The notes under the pieces are model-generated. The model was given only the letters and a program-made list of their open reading frames with translations. It did not search any database and had not been told where the DNA came from. Below are positions 37,301-45,233 of a stretch of 64,000 nt of DNA, piece after piece. Position 1 is the first letter of the stretch. Each line of letters opens with the position of its first letter. The translations under genes were made by a program, and so were the position numbers. The stretch is from M0103 sp040386155 (GTDB taxonomy: Bacteria > Bacteroidota > Bacteroidia > Flavobacteriales_D > Crocinitomicaceae), in contig JAZKFZ010000002.1 in assembly GCA_040386155.1 (NCBI GenBank), forward strand, positions 1-64,000. The letters run 5' to 3'.

Positions 37301-39599
37301 TTGCAAAATTTCCAGAAGCATTACCTCCCACAGTTCCTACAGTTGTTCCACCGCCACCGCCGCCGCCGCCGCCGCCGCCTGCATCTTCTTCATCATCAAT
37401 ATCTCCAGCAGACCCATTACCACCAGCTCTACCGATATTACCTGCTGCACCTGCTGCACCTGCCGCTCCCGAGCCTGCTGCACCTGGCAATACTTGTGTT
37501 CTCACAATATTATAATTTGAACAACTCGTTAAATGAATACCATAGGTAGACATACCTGTTCCTGCTGTTCCAGCAGCGGTGGTAATTGTTAGATCTTGTA
37601 ATCTAAATCCTGTTACAGTATTTCCTATCAATGCCACCAAACGTTGGGCAGGTGCTAAGCCCTCAGGTGTAGTAACAGTTCTATTAATAACTGTAAGTCC
37701 TGGTGTACTAGATTTTATCCAAGTTCCAGCAGTGAAGCCACCTTCTAAGGTAACATAACTAGGAATGCTGATTGGAACATTGGTATTGTATATACCAGCT
37801 GCCATTTTAATGACTGCATTTTGACAAGCGCCACGCGCTAAAGCATCTAACAAAGTTGTTGGCGCCGCTTGAGTTCCTGCAGAGATCCCAGCTGTTGGGG
37901 TTACATAGAGATTAACACATTGTGCCAAGGCCGGTGGTGCACCAACCGTAATTACAGAAGTTGCTGTTGTAAAGCAACCAGTTAAAGGATTGGTAACTCT
38001 AAATGTGTAAGTATAACTTCCAGGGGCAACTGGTGGAGTAACCACAATAGAATTACTGGTTCCTGGCATCGCACCACTTCCAATGACAGCCATTGAATTA
38101 TCGAACCATTGGTAGTTCATGCCTGAAAGATCTGTGCTTCCTGTTAAAGTAAACGAGCCGCCAGGGCAAATAGATCCAGTAGTTGGAAATACGCCTGCAA
38201 TAGGGTCGGCATTTATTGTCACTTGCACGACATCTGTTGAGCTACATCCATCGGAATAAGTGGCCAAAACTGTATAGTTAGTGGTAGTGGTAGGTGCAGC
38301 ACTCGTGGAGGCGGTATTGGGTGTACCAAGATTGTTTGTCGGTGTCCATGTATAAGAAACAATGCTCGGCGGACCAGTTGCTGTTAATGTTGTGGAGCTT
38401 CCTTCACACAAAGCAACATTTACTCCCGCATTGACAGGTGCATTAGGATTTGGAGTAATATTGATGGTGTACACTCTGGAATTTTGCCCAACAAGCGGAC
38501 AAGCATTGTCTTCTGCATCAACAATAATGAAATTTGCTCCTAGATCAGCAGTAGTTGGCGTCCAACAAAAAGTGCCGTTTACGTTTGTTCCTGAACCTGT
38601 TTGGTTGAAAGTCGCTCCAGGAATGTTGTTGCTGTACGTTAAGGTAATATTTTGACCAGCATCAGCATCAGTAGAATTGATTGTGAAGCACAAAGGCGCC
38701 CCTACACATGAAGAAATTGAAAACACGCCCGGTGCATTATTGATGCCACCCAGTGTTGGAATGTTATTAGTACATGCCACAATGTTGAATTGAATATCAC
38801 GCATGACAGATCCTACCAAAATACCACCTCTAAATTCTTCCACCAATACCGCAACAACAGCCACTTGTGCAGCACCAGGAGTAAAGGTAATAGCACCTGT
38901 TGATGAATTGATGGAAGCGGGTACTGTAAAAGGATTTATACCACTAAAACCACCAGCATACGTAACATTTGTACCAGGGTTGGACATAGCGTTTACTAGC
39001 GAGTAGACCAAAACATCACCGTCTGGATCTGTACCTAATTGCTGATAATTAATGGCTTGACCCACACAAGCAAAAAGTTGTGGATTATTAGAAAAAACTG
39101 GCGAATTGTTGCACGGTGCAACTGCATTATTAAGTCTTGTTTGAATGTATAAATCTTGTGTAGCTGGTGCAGCGAGATTGGTGATTGAACCATTTCTACA
39201 GCACATGTCGTAGGAGAAAAGCCAATCGGTGCATCCAGAAGGAAGGGTAACAAAACCTTGGTAAACGATACGTTCAAAACCGAGTGGACCACCACCACCA
39301 CCACATGCACTGGAAGCGCCTGAACACAAAGGAGTTATATCCGAAGTGGACATTAGCGAAACAGTCATGTTTGCATTAACACCACAGGCAGTAGATCGAT
39401 AATTGATTGCTTCAGAAGTTGCAGCAGCAATACCCGCACAATCACGATAAACAACCAATTGAATTCGGTACTGATTTGGCCCTATGCACTCGTAGGTAAT
39501 TTCACCCCCCGCAACGTGCGAAGCGTATGAATTGTAACCAATAAATAGTGTGAAAAGCAAAAAAACAATTGCTTTTGAAAAGAAGAAGTGTGCTTTCAT
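34374..39599 (-). CDS. Giant adhesin-like T9SS protein with beta-helix and glycine-rich insert
   Basis: A 1741-residue secreted protein. The N-terminus after the signal peptide reads ASHVAGGEITYECIGPNQYRI, a module shared by many large Bacteroidota surface proteins, with ECIG/DCAG and MCCRNGS cysteines. Ig-like segments follow. A right-handed beta-helix-like stretch (about 590-700, VIKMAAGIYNTN, then YVTLEGGF) leads into about 330 residues of extreme glycine content, with GGAGG and GAAGAAG triplets and poly-Gly runs encoded by GGC repeats. More Ig/SprB-like segments and a type A T9SS domain (LIVFPNPTSDLINIHLDS, then GNYFLRVIEVDSG) end it. The promoter is unclear; a TACATTTA box lies at 39644-39637. 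Confidence 0.85.
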   Translation of the reverse strand: MKAHFFFSKAIVFLLFTLFIGYNSYASHVAGGEITYECIGPNQYRIQLVVYRDCAGIAAATSEAINYRSTACGVNANMTVSLMSTSDITPLCSGASSACGGGGGPLGFERIVYQGFVTLPSGCTDWLFSYDMCCRNGSITNLAAPATQDLYIQTRLNNAVAPCNNSPVFSNNPQLFACVGQAINYQQLGTDPDGDVLVYSLVNAMSNPGTNVTYAGGFSGINPFTVPASINSSTGAITFTPGAAQVAVVAVLVEEFRGGILVGSVMRDIQFNIVACTNNIPTLGGINNAPGVFSISSCVGAPLCFTINSTDADAGQNITLTYSNNIPGATFNQTGSGTNVNGTFCWTPTTADLGANFIIVDAEDNACPLVGQNSRVYTINITPNPNAPVNAGVNVALCEGSSTTLTATGPPSIVSYTWTPTNNLGTPNTASTSAAPTTTTNYTVLATYSDGCSSTDVVQVTINADPIAGVFPTTGSICPGGSFTLTGSTDLSGMNYQWFDNSMAVIGSGAMPGTSNSIVVTPPVAPGSYTYTFRVTNPLTGCFTTATSVITVGAPPALAQCVNLYVTPTAGISAGTQAAPTTLLDALARGACQNAVIKMAAGIYNTNVPISIPSYVTLEGGFTAGTWIKSSTPGLTVINRTVTTPEGLAPAQRLVALIGNTVTGFRLQDLTITTAAGTAGTGMSTYGIHLTSCSNYNIVRTQVLPGAAGSGAAGAAGAAGNIGRAGGNGSAGDIDDEEDAGGGGGGGGGGGTTVGTVGGNASGNFASANNCTVTGGIGGAAGTTAGAGGNGTGDTNGCGCCNAGTIGGTGATSTNSRSGGGGGGGGNGGSENENGGPGGPGGGVLSILGVNNGGGAGGGWGDPGATGANGAAGTAGAVGAAGAAGAAGTVSGGFWVPGAIAGTGTVGSGGQGGRGGGGGGGQYCTFCVDGSGSGGGGGGGGGQGGAGGLGGLGGGSSYGVTLVTNGAGGNIIQANVLAGAAGVGGAGGVGGAGGAGGASGLGSTYGGEVGRGGNGGAGGNGGAGGNGGVGAAGQSIAVNPVSGTALATNNSNFNLAAQPTITVNNINCTNNNISYTSAAATAWDFDVVTNFAAPATAAGSTTPAPTQYSQIARYSLSQGVNTYTGFHNIAFSGSIVPDIQTNAPQIGVDTFRLCVGDFASFATGTLGTSYAWNFNGARANPGSVQNVPSAQFNTAGFFPITLNVTTDCCGLSPTRTIYLLVLPNPAATISAGVGICLGAQTTITLTGILGSNTTVWSPTTNIISSTNSSATVAPTATTTYIASISSTSVISGVTYSGCTVNRSAIITVNPIPAITLTPSNVVCLNDGSITANVAPAGLYNFAWSNGASTLNAASSTVGGLSALSYTVTVTGATSGCSNSNTAFVFPGLTTPSPYITSTTTTCNGVNAGAFTVANSGGTASYTYVFSMGGPNGTGSSVTRTNLAPGNYCITVTDQLGCVGTVCTSVPGVPAPIVNVSNNGTICALDDAIFTVEGTDGATFTYNIGGGNTNILLSSTPQSITIPAAIATQTMTLVSLVGACPATISGSNILTVDPCGLGIDLDFFIGKCIDRTPSFTWSTLSETNNDYFTIEGSMDGQSFVPLKSVIGAGTSTTPLNYEVTLNENQNSYKYYRLKQTDYDGTYKISEIIYLNCTSELGDGLIVFPNPTSDLINIHLDSPYEGPVSIEMVDLAGRLVKKDTYSKKSQMVMTLSVDHFAVGNYFLRVIEVDSGKTYPTVSFSVMK
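36480..37480. repeat. Glycine-rich low-complexity coding repeat
   Basis: About 1 kb inside the 1741-aa gene, encoding glycine- and alanine-rich triplets. It includes two pure CCG/CCGCC trinucleotide tracts on the plus strand (36774-36800 and about 37351-37379). GC content is visibly far above the rest of the window, and several long open frames on other strands here are by-products of the repeat. Confidence 0.85.
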
Positions 39600-39715
39600 A
39601 GGTAGTAATATTACCGCTCGTTAATTATAGGTAGCGTAAATGTAATATATTCACTACTGATTTTAAAACAATTATGAAAATTAATCGCAAAAAAAATGAA
39701 AATTTATGGTAAGTA

Positions 39716-39807
39716 GTCTTCGAGAGCCTCAGCCTACATTCGAGAGCTATTACCGCTGACTGAGGCTCTCGAAGTCAGCGGTAATAGCTCTCGAAGTCAG
39801 CGGTAAT
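39716..39807. repeat. Palindromic intergenic repeat, copy 1
   Basis: Contains two interleaved perfect inverted repeats: CTTCGAGAGCCTCAG (39718-39732) with CTGAGGCTCTCGAAG (39760-39774), and ATTACCGCTGACT (39749-39761) with AGTCAGCGGTAAT (39773-39785). A third half-copy, AAGTCAGCGGTAAT, ends at 39807. It lies directly behind the stop codon of the PepSY gene. A second copy occurs at 43664-43745. Confidence 0.85.
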
Positions 39808-39808
39808 T

Positions 39809-40318
39809 TTAGACCAACAATAGTAAAAATGTCAATAGAATTCCCGCTAGCGTGAACAACATTCCGCGTTTAAAAATAGATGTTTTCGGCATGTACATCC
39901 AAAATGCAGAGATGACAAAAAACAACAACGAAACACCGAAAAAGATATTCAAAAAATACAATGGATCTTTTGTTTTTGCCTTGTGTAAATGCGTCATTTT
40001 ATCTAAAATGTAGGGTAGCTCCATTGATTTTAGATGAGCAATTCCAGTCACTTTATTGTAGTCGCCATCTGCAAAATAAACCATATTGCCTGCTACTTTT
40101 TCAATTTTAAAACGCCTAATTTGCAAAGCTTCACCAAGTTTTTCATCGCTAAGGTTCGGTGCAATTTTTTCAGTAGAAGTTTGCTCCGTTTTTAAGAAAT
40201 CAGTATCACGAAAGATTAAAACGATGCCGCTTAAGGCATATACAGCCATGATTCCAGCTAAAAAGAACCCTAAGTATCTGTGAATTAAACGCATAGTGAG
40301 AGAAGTCGAATTTTTCAT
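39809..40318 (-). CDS. PepSY-associated membrane protein
   Basis: A 169-residue protein with an N-terminal membrane helix (MRLIHRYLGFFLAGIMAVYALSGIVLIF), a periplasmic PepSY-like section (about 45-115) ending in HLHKAKTKDP, and two C-terminal helices (LYFLNIFFGVSLLFFVISAFWMY, then FTLAGILLTFLLLLV). This is the reduced form of PepSY-TM proteins found in Bacteroidota, some linked to iron or heme reduction. Histidines in the first helix (RYLG preceded by IH) and HLHKA could bind heme, which is inference. The ATG at 40318 is preferred over an upstream start at 40333. Confidence 0.75.
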   Translation of the reverse strand: MKNSTSLTMRLIHRYLGFFLAGIMAVYALSGIVLIFRDTDFLKTEQTSTEKIAPNLSDEKLGEALQIRRFKIEKVAGNMVYFADGDYNKVTGIAHLKSMELPYILDKMTHLHKAKTKDPLYFLNIFFGVSLLFFVISAFWMYMPKTSIFKRGMLFTLAGILLTFLLLLV

Positions 40319-40420
40319 GGAGCAATAATACAAATTGTTGAAGAAATGAAAGTGGTGGCTGTTGGTATTTTTTGATCACCGCCCGCAATTTATTCCTTAA
40401 TTTCGAAGAAATATTACCAA

Positions 40421-40864
40421 TTGAACAAAGCTCAATTAATAGCACACATTTGTACCGTTGTTGAAGATAAAATTAAACTTCTTCAGGAACGCTTTGATGA
40501 CCTGACGAGTGATTTAGTGTCAGATCACAAGAGTAGTGCAGGCGATAAGCATGAAACAGGTCGTGCAATGACCCAATTGGAACAAGAGAAATTAGCTGGA
40601 CAAATGGCAGATTTCGCACGCCAAAAGGAAACCATTTCTCAGCTCAGTTTGGAAGTAAAATCAAGTGTTCAATTGGGAAGTTTAGTAACAACAAGCAAGG
40701 GTATGTTTTTTATTTCTATCGGACTGGGAAAGGTACAAATTAGCGATGAACAGATTTTTTGTATTTCTATTTCAAGTCCAATCGGACAAGTTTTGCAACA
40801 CAAAAAAGTAGGTGAAAGCACTTTCTTTAATGGCGATACGATTGAAATCCTAGGGCTTTGCTGA
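40421..40864 (+). CDS. GreA/GreB C-terminal-like protein
   Basis: A 147-residue cytoplasmic protein with an N-terminal coiled-coil (KIKLLQERFDDLTSDLVSDHKSSAGDKHETGRAMTQLEQEKL) and a C-terminal GreA/B-like domain (GSLVTTSKGMFFISIGLG, then ISSPIGQVLQHKKVGE). The family is widespread in Bacteroidota and often mislabelled as 3-oxoacyl-ACP synthase. It probably contacts RNA polymerase, but the acidic tip of true Gre factors is replaced by the KSSAGDKHETG motif. The start is a TTG, with a TAATTTCG box at 40398-40405, one base off the -7 consensus, 15 nt upstream. It is monocistronic. Confidence 0.78.
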   Translation: MNKAQLIAHICTVVEDKIKLLQERFDDLTSDLVSDHKSSAGDKHETGRAMTQLEQEKLAGQMADFARQKETISQLSLEVKSSVQLGSLVTTSKGMFFISIGLGKVQISDEQIFCISISSPIGQVLQHKKVGESTFFNGDTIEILGLC

Positions 40865-40982
40865 GTGGTGGAGTAGGCACATTTTATCAAAGAAATGTTT
40901 TTTCTTCCTGGGTGATAAAAATAAAATTGTACTTTTCTTTCTCAATTTCCAACCTTTTAAAATTTGCGGTGTCTTTAATGCA
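40865..40982. promoter_or_regulatory. Spacer with 8-bp inverted repeat before the sigma-factor gene
   Basis: TTTTATCA (40882-40889) and TGATAAAA (40913-40920) form an inverted repeat with a 23-nt centre between the GreA/B-like gene and the ECF sigma gene. It could be a terminator stem, since A/T runs flank it, or an operator. No TAnnTTTG box with exact spacing is present. Confidence 0.3.
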
Positions 40983-41525
40983 ATGAGAGATGTAGTTGAC
41001 ATTCACCAAGACCTGATTGAAAAATCCAAAAAAGGCAATCGTGTGGCTCAAAAAGCGCTTTTTGATCTGTACAGCAAAGCGATGTACAATATTGTTATTC
41101 GTCTCGTCGGAAATCGAGAGGATGCCGCGGATATTACACAAGATGGATTTATTGATGCCTTTACCCGACTTGATCAGTTTGAGTACAAGGCAACTTTTGG
41201 CGCTTGGTTGAAAAGAATTATGGTGAACAGAGCGATTAATTTTTTGAATCGAAAAAAAATCCATTCGGATCTTGACTTCGATTTGGAAGATTATTTGGAG
41301 GACGATCCTACTGAAAATGTCGAAGAATTGATGCAACAATTGAATCATTCACTTGCTGAAATTCCAGAAGGATGTCGTGTGGTTTTTACCCTGTTTTATT
41401 TCGAAGGGTACGATCATCGCGAAATAGCTTCCATTCTGAAATCCAGTGAATCAACAAGCAAATCTCAATTGAGCAGAGCAAAAAAATTGCTGCGTGAATT
41501 AATGAACATAAAAATTGAGGCATGA
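40983..41525 (+). CDS. ECF RNA polymerase sigma factor
   Basis: A 180-residue sigma-70 family protein with region 2 (ALFDLYSKAMYNIVIRLVGNREDAADITQDGFIDAF, the -10 recognising part; TFGAWLKRIMVNRAINFLNRKK) and region 4 (LAEIPEGCRVVFTLFYFEGYDHREIASILKSSESTSKSQLSRAKKLL, the -35 helix-turn-helix). Regions 1 and 3 are missing, as in all ECF factors. Its stop overlaps by 4 bp the start of a single-pass membrane protein with a VWA domain, a likely anti-sigma partner. It should switch on an envelope or surface response, but the regulon cannot be read here. Confidence 0.92.
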   Translation: MRDVVDIHQDLIEKSKKGNRVAQKALFDLYSKAMYNIVIRLVGNREDAADITQDGFIDAFTRLDQFEYKATFGAWLKRIMVNRAINFLNRKKIHSDLDFDLEDYLEDDPTENVEELMQQLNHSLAEIPEGCRVVFTLFYFEGYDHREIASILKSSESTSKSQLSRAKKLLRELMNIKIEA

Positions 41526-43663
41526 AAATAGAAAATTTTAACAACGATAGGGATGCTTTTGATGTTCCAAAAAATATGTGGGACACTATCGAAGCTGCTT
41601 TGGATCAAAAGGAAAAGAAACGCAGAGCCATCATTTGGTGGAGAATCGCAGGCGTTGGTTTGATACTGCTTGGTATTGGATCGGTACTTACGATGACCAA
41701 TATTACTCCCAATCAAAAACAGGTCGCAAAGGTCAATCCAAAATCACCACTTGCACCTAAAAAAACGGAAGTAAACACCGAAATTGAAAAAGATCCTGTA
41801 GTCGAAGTAGCACCGACTAATTTACCCGCTGCTGAGCTAGTGGTGGTTCCTAGTCCAATTAACACAGTATCATCAACACTTGCGTCTGCTAATTTAGCTT
41901 TAACAGGGGCGATTACTTACAGTTGGACTTCTCCTGCTACGACCAATTTCAATTCGTTTTATAGTGCAACCAACGCCACTCCCTATACGATAACAAGTTC
42001 GAATTCAAACAGTACTGTCACTTTAAGTAGCGGTTCTAGTGTTGGTTTCAGTAATGGACAAATGTCACAACTTTTCTCTTCTGGAAATGGACAAGGATTA
42101 AACGGTGGACCAGTAAATGTGGGCCGTTTAGGAGTGGTAGATGGTATTTATATTTCAGATCACGTGCCAAGCAAACGACTGATCCCGTATGAAGTTTTGG
42201 GAGAAGCAAATAAAGCGGATACCATTTCTTGGGGTATAGACATGGACTACGAAAACAGTTCCCGCTACGACGAATTTGTAGAAAACAGTTTCATTCAACC
42301 GAGTGTAGTTCCGCAGTCAACATTTAGTATTGATGTGGACGGCGCATCTTATAGTGATGTGCGAGGAATGTTAAGTCGAAGTGAAAAGCCCAACAAAAAT
42401 GCAGTGCGCATTGAAGAATTTGTAAATTATTTCCCGTACAATTATGCGGAACCAACAGGCGAGCATCCGTTTTCGATACATTCGGAATACACTGCTTGTC
42501 CTTGGAATTCAGCACATAAACTGATGAAAATTGGCATCAAAGGTCAATCGATTGATAAAAAAGACTTGCCAAAAAACAACCTGGTTTTCCTTTTAGATGT
42601 TTCTGGTTCCATGGAATCGGCGGAGAAATTAGAGTTGTTGAAAAAAGGATTTCGATTGCTCGTGCGTGAGTTACGTGAAGAAGATCGCGTTTCTATCTGT
42701 GTGTACGCAGGAGCGGCAGGCTTGGTGTTACCGCCCACTTCTGGAGCCAACAAAGATCAAATTTTAGATGCTTTGAACCATCTTTCTGCTGGAGGAAGTA
42801 CCGCAGGAGGGGAGGGAATAGAGTTGGCGTATGCCACAGCAGCGAAGCATTTCGATAAGAATGGAAACAACCGCGTAATTCTTGCCACGGATGGTGATTT
42901 TAATGTGGGAATTTCCAACGACAACGCACTTGTGAAACTCATCGAAGAAAAACGTGAAAGTGGTGTATTTTTGACAGTTCTTGGTTTTGGTCACGATAAT
43001 TTTCAATCGTCAAAAATGGAAAAGTTGGCCAACAATGGAAACGGCAATTTCTCTTTCATCGATAATATTTTGGAGGCGAAAAAAGTGCTTGTGACAGAAA
43101 TGGGAGCCACCTTACAAACAATAGCAAAAGATGTGAAAATTCAAGTTGAATTTAATCCAGCACATGTCAAAGCGTATCGTTTGATTGGCTACGAAAATCG
43201 CTTGTTGGCCAATGAAGATTTTAGCAATGATACGGTTGATGCTGGAGAATTGGGAGCAGGGCACACCGTTACAGCAATCTATGAAATCATACCAGCGAAT
43301 GGTGAATCCAGTGAAAGTTCAAGTGCTGATGATCTAAAATATTCGAAAGTATCGTTTGAAGCCAACAAGCAATTCAACAATGAATTAGCGACGATGAAAT
43401 TTCGTTACAAAGTACCTGATGGAGAGGTGAGTAAATTAATTGAACAAGTAATTCCTGCTACAAGTGGCCCCGCATCAGAAGATTTTCTCTTCATCCAAGC
43501 AGTGGTAGAATTTGGTCTCATTTTGCGAGAATCAGACTATGCTGGTGCTGCCAATTTGCAAGCGATCATCGATCGTGCACAAAACGCAAAAGGCGCTGAT
43601 CCATATGGCTATCGTACAGAGTTTATTCTTATGGCTGAGAAGTTAAAGTTGATGGGGGAGTAG
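41522..43663 (+). CDS. VWA/YfbK-like membrane protein, putative anti-sigma partner
   Basis: A 713-residue protein. Residues 1-38 are cytoplasmic and contain DVPKNMWDTIEAALDQKEKKRR, like the short anti-sigma segment of Bacteroidota regulators. A membrane helix (about 39-60) and a Ser/Thr/Asn-rich linker (about 65-230) follow. Then come the YfbK-type N-terminal region (STFSIDVDGASYSDVRGML, NYFPYNY) and a VWA domain whose metal site is intact (DVSGSM starting at D359, with LATDGDFNVG). A C-terminal DUF3520-like region completes it. The overlap with the ECF gene suggests that binding outside the membrane could be passed to the sigma factor inside. Confidence 0.82.
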   Translation: MKIENFNNDRDAFDVPKNMWDTIEAALDQKEKKRRAIIWWRIAGVGLILLGIGSVLTMTNITPNQKQVAKVNPKSPLAPKKTEVNTEIEKDPVVEVAPTNLPAAELVVVPSPINTVSSTLASANLALTGAITYSWTSPATTNFNSFYSATNATPYTITSSNSNSTVTLSSGSSVGFSNGQMSQLFSSGNGQGLNGGPVNVGRLGVVDGIYISDHVPSKRLIPYEVLGEANKADTISWGIDMDYENSSRYDEFVENSFIQPSVVPQSTFSIDVDGASYSDVRGMLSRSEKPNKNAVRIEEFVNYFPYNYAEPTGEHPFSIHSEYTACPWNSAHKLMKIGIKGQSIDKKDLPKNNLVFLLDVSGSMESAEKLELLKKGFRLLVRELREEDRVSICVYAGAAGLVLPPTSGANKDQILDALNHLSAGGSTAGGEGIELAYATAAKHFDKNGNNRVILATDGDFNVGISNDNALVKLIEEKRESGVFLTVLGFGHDNFQSSKMEKLANNGNGNFSFIDNILEAKKVLVTEMGATLQTIAKDVKIQVEFNPAHVKAYRLIGYENRLLANEDFSNDTVDAGELGAGHTVTAIYEIIPANGESSESSSADDLKYSKVSFEANKQFNNELATMKFRYKVPDGEVSKLIEQVIPATSGPASEDFLFIQAVVEFGLILRESDYAGAANLQAIIDRAQNAKGADPYGYRTEFILMAEKLKLMGE

Positions 43664-43745
43664 ACTTCGAGTGCCTCAGCCTACAATCTATTACCGCTGA
43701 CTGAGGCTCTCGAAGTCAGCGGTAATGGCTCTCGAAGTGAGCGAT
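43664..43745. repeat. Palindromic intergenic repeat, copy 2
   Basis: Shares the ATTACCGCTGACT (43690-43702) and AGTCAGCGGTAAT (43714-43726) inverted repeat and the CTGAGGCTCTCGAAG block with copy 1 at 39716-39807. It begins directly after the stop codon of the VWA gene. The hairpin may protect or end the transcript. The outer arm here (CTTCGAGTGCCTCAG) has one mismatch. Confidence 0.85.
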
Positions 43746-43874
43746 TTAGATTTTATCAGTCTGCTGAGGCGGACGGTCTATGCTCTCCTACCTCCCTGCC
43801 ATAATTACAGCCGCTTTTTTTTTCTGTGATCTATTTTTTGTAATTGAAGAACTGAGCTAGTTCATTTCTTTTGA

Positions 43875-43882
43875 TATATTTG
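43875..43882 (+). promoter_or_regulatory. TATATTTG -7 box of the SigK-like gene
   Basis: TATATTTG matches the housekeeping TAnnTTTG box and ends 17 nt before the TTG start at 43900. The -33 region 20 nt upstream reads ACTG, a weak match. This suggests basal expression by the primary sigma factor. Confidence 0.42.
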
Positions 43883-43899
43883 TACAAGAAAATACGCTT

Positions 43900-44466
43900 T
43901 TGACTAACCTCGACATAAACAGCATCGTACAAAAAGTAAAGCAAGGGGATGAAAATGCCTTTGAAGTGCTGTATGATAATTACTCGTCTGCTTTGTTTGG
44001 GGTTTGCCTAAAAATTGTGAATGATCAAGCAGTTGCAGAGGATGTTTTGCAAGATGCGTATCTCAAAATTTGGTCAAATATTCAATCCTACGATAGTTCT
44101 AAAGGCTCTATTTTTACCTGGATGTTAAACATAGCGCGCAATTCAGCGATTGACAAATACCGTCAACAGAAAAAAAGAAATGGCAGTGCAATCCAAAATA
44201 GCGCGAATGACGTAAGTAATTTGCTGTCAAACAGTGAGGAAAATAATATCAATACAATCGGCTTGAATGAATTGATACAAAAGTTGCCAGTTGAACAGCA
44301 AGAAATTATTGAATACTTATACTTTAGAGGATACACGCAGCAAGAATTGGCCGATGAATTAAACATTCCTTTGGGAACAGTGAAAACGCGATCGAGGGCG
44401 GCTTTGAAAATATTAAGAGATTTGTTTGTTTTGTTAATAGCATCATGGATAGTAAAGAATACATAG
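43900..44466 (+). CDS. SigK-like ECF RNA polymerase sigma factor
   Basis: A 188-residue ECF sigma factor. Region 2 is EVLYDNYSSALFGVCLKIVNDQAVAEDVLQDAYLKIWSNI with the WMLNIARNSAIDKYR helix; region 4 is LPVEQQEIIEYLYFRGYTQQELADELNIPLGTVKTRSRAALKILR. It resembles the SigK group whose activity is controlled by RskA-type anti-sigma factors, and exactly such a gene overlaps its 3' end by 22 bp. It initiates at a TTG. Directly downstream lies a candidate bufferin/HvfA-like RiPP locus, so that locus is the most likely target. This is inferred from position and from a non-housekeeping promoter in front of the precursor gene. Confidence 0.9.
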   Translation: MTNLDINSIVQKVKQGDENAFEVLYDNYSSALFGVCLKIVNDQAVAEDVLQDAYLKIWSNIQSYDSSKGSIFTWMLNIARNSAIDKYRQQKKRNGSAIQNSANDVSNLLSNSEENNINTIGLNELIQKLPVEQQEIIEYLYFRGYTQQELADELNIPLGTVKTRSRAALKILRDLFVLLIASWIVKNT

Positions 44467-45233
44467 CATCAGGCATCATAGAGCGTTACGTTCTTGGACT
44501 TGTTTCTCCACAGGAAAAGCAAGAGGTGGAATGTATGTCTCATATCTATCCAGAAATTGGGGAAGAACTTAAGCTGTACCAAGATTCTATTGAACAATTA
44601 GCAATTAAAGGTGCTGTGAATCCCCCCGCTTTTTTGAAGGGCATTGTGATGGAACGTGTTCGCTCAGAAAAACAAATCGCTGCTAACTCCTCAACAAGTG
44701 AAGCTAAAATCATTGCATTGAAGCCTCAACCATCTAATTTTTATAAATATGCTGCTGCAGCTTCTGTGCTATTGGTAGTAGGATTAGGAATCGGTTTGTT
44801 GAATAGTAGAATGACTTCTTCAGATCTAAACGCTGAATTAGCAGCGATGTCCAGTCAACAAGATTCATTGAAAATCAATGTGAATCTGGCCGCCGAACGA
44901 ATTGCTTTTATGAGTGATGTAAATACCTCTAAAGTGAAAATGGTTGGAACTGAGGCGCATCCTGATATGATGGCAACAGTGTATTGGAATTCAAACAACC
45001 AAAAAGTGATGTTGAAAGTGAACGAATTAGTGTCACTTCCTGCCGAGAAACAGTATCAATTGTGGGCAATTGTTGACGGTCAACCAAAAGACATGGGCGT
45101 TTTCGATATGACTTCATCAATACTTGAAATGAAAAATACTGCTTCAGCCGAAGCTTTTGCTGTTACAGTTGAACCTAAAGGAGGAAGTGTTTCTCCAACA
45201 ATGGATCAACTATATGTAATTGGTACCATCTAA
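44445..45233 (+). CDS. RskA-like anti-sigma factor
   Basis: A 262-residue protein. The cytoplasmic N-terminus (about 1-100) begins IASGIIERYVLGLVSPQEKQEVECM, the anti-sigma helix bundle that in this family sequesters sigma. One membrane helix (about 105-123, AAAASVLLVVGLGIGLL) leads to a periplasmic anti-sigma-K C-terminal domain with ATVYWNSNNQKVMLKVNELVSLPAEKQYQLWAIVDGQPKDMGVF and a final AVTVEPKGGS. The gene overlaps the sigma gene by 22 bp, so both are made together. Release of sigma probably follows cleavage or a conformational change of the periplasmic part. The trigger here may be metal or thiol stress, by analogy with SigK systems. Confidence 0.9.
   Translation: MDSKEYIASGIIERYVLGLVSPQEKQEVECMSHIYPEIGEELKLYQDSIEQLAIKGAVNPPAFLKGIVMERVRSEKQIAANSSTSEAKIIALKPQPSNFYKYAAAASVLLVVGLGIGLLNSRMTSSDLNAELAAMSSQQDSLKINVNLAAERIAFMSDVNTSKVKMVGTEAHPDMMATVYWNSNNQKVMLKVNELVSLPAEKQYQLWAIVDGQPKDMGVFDMTSSILEMKNTASAEAFAVTVEPKGGSVSPTMDQLYVIGTI

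Noticed and set aside
36382..37549. Several proline- or histidine-rich open frames on the plus strand
   Set aside because: They mirror the glycine-rich codons of the 34374-39599 gene on the other strand and are repeat artefacts.
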